Assembly: GCA_035263705.1 (NCBI GenBank)
Contig: DATFRA010000341.1
Coordinates: 1-7,903, forward strand
DNA: 7,903 nucleotides
From: DASZHJ01 sp035263705
GTDB lineage: Bacteria > Pseudomonadota > Alphaproteobacteria > ATCC43930 > CGMCC-115725
Reading direction: 5' to 3'
A program made the position numbers and the translations under genes. A model generated the notes under the pieces. The model saw only the letters and a list, made by a program, of their open reading frames with translations. It searched no databases and was not told the origin of the DNA. Shown piece after piece: positions 6,831 to 7,903 of this stretch (position 1 is its first letter; the number at the start of each line of letters is the position of its first letter).

Positions 6831-7903
6831 ATGGGCCAGAAGCTGATGCTGGGGCACAAGATGCGGCGGCTCCGCCGGGAGTCCGGGCTCTCGCAGGCGC
6901 AGATGGCGGAGCAGCTCGGGATCTCGCCGAGCTACCTCAATCTGATCGAGCACAATCAGCGGCCGGTCACCCTGACCCTGCTGCTGAAGCTCGGCCAGAA
7001 TTTCGGCATCGACTTGAAGCGCTTCGCGGAGGACGATGAGGCGCGGCTGCTGAGTGGTCTCAGCGAGGTGCTGAGCGACGCGCTCTTTGGCGGCACCGAT
7101 CTCGGCAAGCAGGACCTGCGCGAGCTTGCGGCGGTGGCGCCGGGCATCGCGGAGGCCATGACTACGCTCTACGGCGCCTACCGACAAGCGCGCCTGGAGC
7201 TCGAAGCGGTCGCGGATGCCGCGGGGAGCCCCGATCTCGCGAAGCTCCGTCCGTCGCCGGGCGAGGCCGCCCGCGATTTCTTCCAGGCCGAGCTCAATCA
7301 TTTCCCGGCGCTCGAGGCCGCGGCCGAGGATCTCTGGCGGCGCGCCGCGCTCGACGGCGCGGCGCTCTACGCCTCGCTCGCTCGCTACCTCGAGACGACG
7401 CACCGCCTCAAGGTGCAGCTGATGCCCCAGAGCATCATGGGCGCGATGATCCGCCGCCACGATCCCCATCGCGGCCGCGTGCTCATCTCGGAGATGCTGC
7501 CGCCGTCGGGCCGCGCCTTTCAGCTCGCCTGCGAGGTGGCGATCATCGAGCACGCCGGCACCATCGACGCCCTGCTCGCGCGCTTCGCATCGGCCGACGA
7601 GGACGCGCGCGCGCTGGTCCGGATTGGTCTGATCAACTATTTCGCAGGCGCGGTGTTGCTGCCCTATGCCGCGTTCGCCGAGGCCGCCCAAAGCCTCCGG
7701 CATGACCTCGGCGTGCTCGGCGCCCGGTTCGGCGCGAGCTTCGAGCAGGTCTGTCATCGGCTCACGACCTTGCAGCGGCCGGGCGCCAGCGGCGTACCGT
7801 TCTTCATGATCCGGCTCGACGCCGCCGGCAACGTCTCCAAGCGCTTCAGCGCCAACAGCCTGCACTTCGCGCGCTTCGGGGGAGCCTGCCCGGTCTGGAA
7901 CGT
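6831..7903 (+). CDS. XRE-family regulator, RamB/PrpR/ScfR type (HTH + IrrE-like + DUF2083), 3'-truncated
   Basis: The frame stays open to the right edge: 357 full codons with no stop. Related proteins are about 460-500 residues, so roughly the last quarter is missing. Residues 8-64 are a Cro/CI-type helix-turn-helix (GLSQAQMAEQLGISPSYLNLIE, 19-40). Residues about 150-290 match the IrrE/ImmA-like (DUF955) region, including INYFAGAVLLP (268-278). The zinc-peptidase HExxH is absent (FQLACEVAIIEH at 230-241), as I recall is usual for this subfamily. From about 295 the DUF2083 part begins: FEQVCHRLTTLQRPG, VPFFMIRLD, GNVSKRFS and HFARFGGACP. Characterised relatives sense short-chain acyl-CoA or acetate status and control isocitrate lyase and propionate genes; M. 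tuberculosis PrpR carries an Fe-S cluster in this region. The start is chosen because the family begins a few residues before KMRRLR. The ribosome-binding site is weak. Confidence 0.92.
   Translation, partial: MGQKLMLGHKMRRLRRESGLSQAQMAEQLGISPSYLNLIEHNQRPVTLTLLLKLGQNFGIDLKRFAEDDEARLLSGLSEVLSDALFGGTDLGKQDLRELAAVAPGIAEAMTTLYGAYRQARLELEAVADAAGSPDLAKLRPSPGEAARDFFQAELNHFPALEAAAEDLWRRAALDGAALYASLARYLETTHRLKVQLMPQSIMGAMIRRHDPHRGRVLISEMLPPSGRAFQLACEVAIIEHAGTIDALLARFASADEDARALVRIGLINYFAGAVLLPYAAFAEAAQSLRHDLGVLGARFGASFEQVCHRLTTLQRPGASGVPFFMIRLDAAGNVSKRFSANSLHFARFGGACPVWN

Noticed and set aside
6753..7865. A 370-codon open frame on the - strand at the right end
   Set aside because: It is opposite the regulator gene, which has clear HTH, IrrE-like and DUF2083 motifs on the + strand. 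The antisense frame would also cross the candidate operator and has only Arg/Glu/Ala-rich low-complexity sequence.

Overview
The window reads as chromosomal DNA from a GC-rich (about two-thirds G+C by eye) Gram-negative bacterium, most likely an alphaproteobacterium of the Rhodospirillales/Hyphomicrobiales type. This rests on the strongly G/C-biased third codon positions, the lipobox and Tat-type signal peptides, the PCu(A)C and DUF882 proteins, and an isocitrate lyase beside a RamB/PrpR-type regulator. Taxonomy is inferred from protein style only. There are nine genes on both strands, two of them cut by the window edges. I see no mobile element, CRISPR array, tRNA or rRNA.

Region 1 (1-1673, + strand): the 3' part of an M81/MlrC-family metallopeptidase, followed 3 bp later by a periplasmic PCu(A)C copper chaperone with an intact metal-binding signature.

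Region 2 (1674-4144): a run of small cell-envelope genes. They are a tyrosine/glycine-repeat lipoprotein, a DUF882 (YcbK/MepK-like, M15-type) peptidoglycan hydrolase with a Tat-like signal, a convergent gene for a secreted four-cysteine helical protein, and a divergent gene for an OmpA-like lipoprotein. The last ends in a strong rho-independent terminator.

Region 3 (4145-5103, - strand): an HSDL2-like short-chain dehydrogenase with a complete catalytic tetrad, and a 140-bp gap upstream of it.

Region 4 (5104-7903): the glyoxylate-shunt locus. Isocitrate lyase (aceA) and a small histidine-rich protein form a likely two-gene operon on the - strand. Divergent from it is a large XRE-family regulator of the RamB/PrpR/ScfR type (HTH, degenerate IrrE-like middle, DUF2083 C-terminus), which runs off the right edge. 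The 172-bp divergent promoter region holds a perfect TTGTAAA-N3-TTTACAA inverted repeat and two further TGTAAA copies. These resemble the TTTGCAAA elements reported for RamB/PrpR proteins, so the regulator probably controls aceA and itself. This locus and its candidate operator are the most interesting part of the window.
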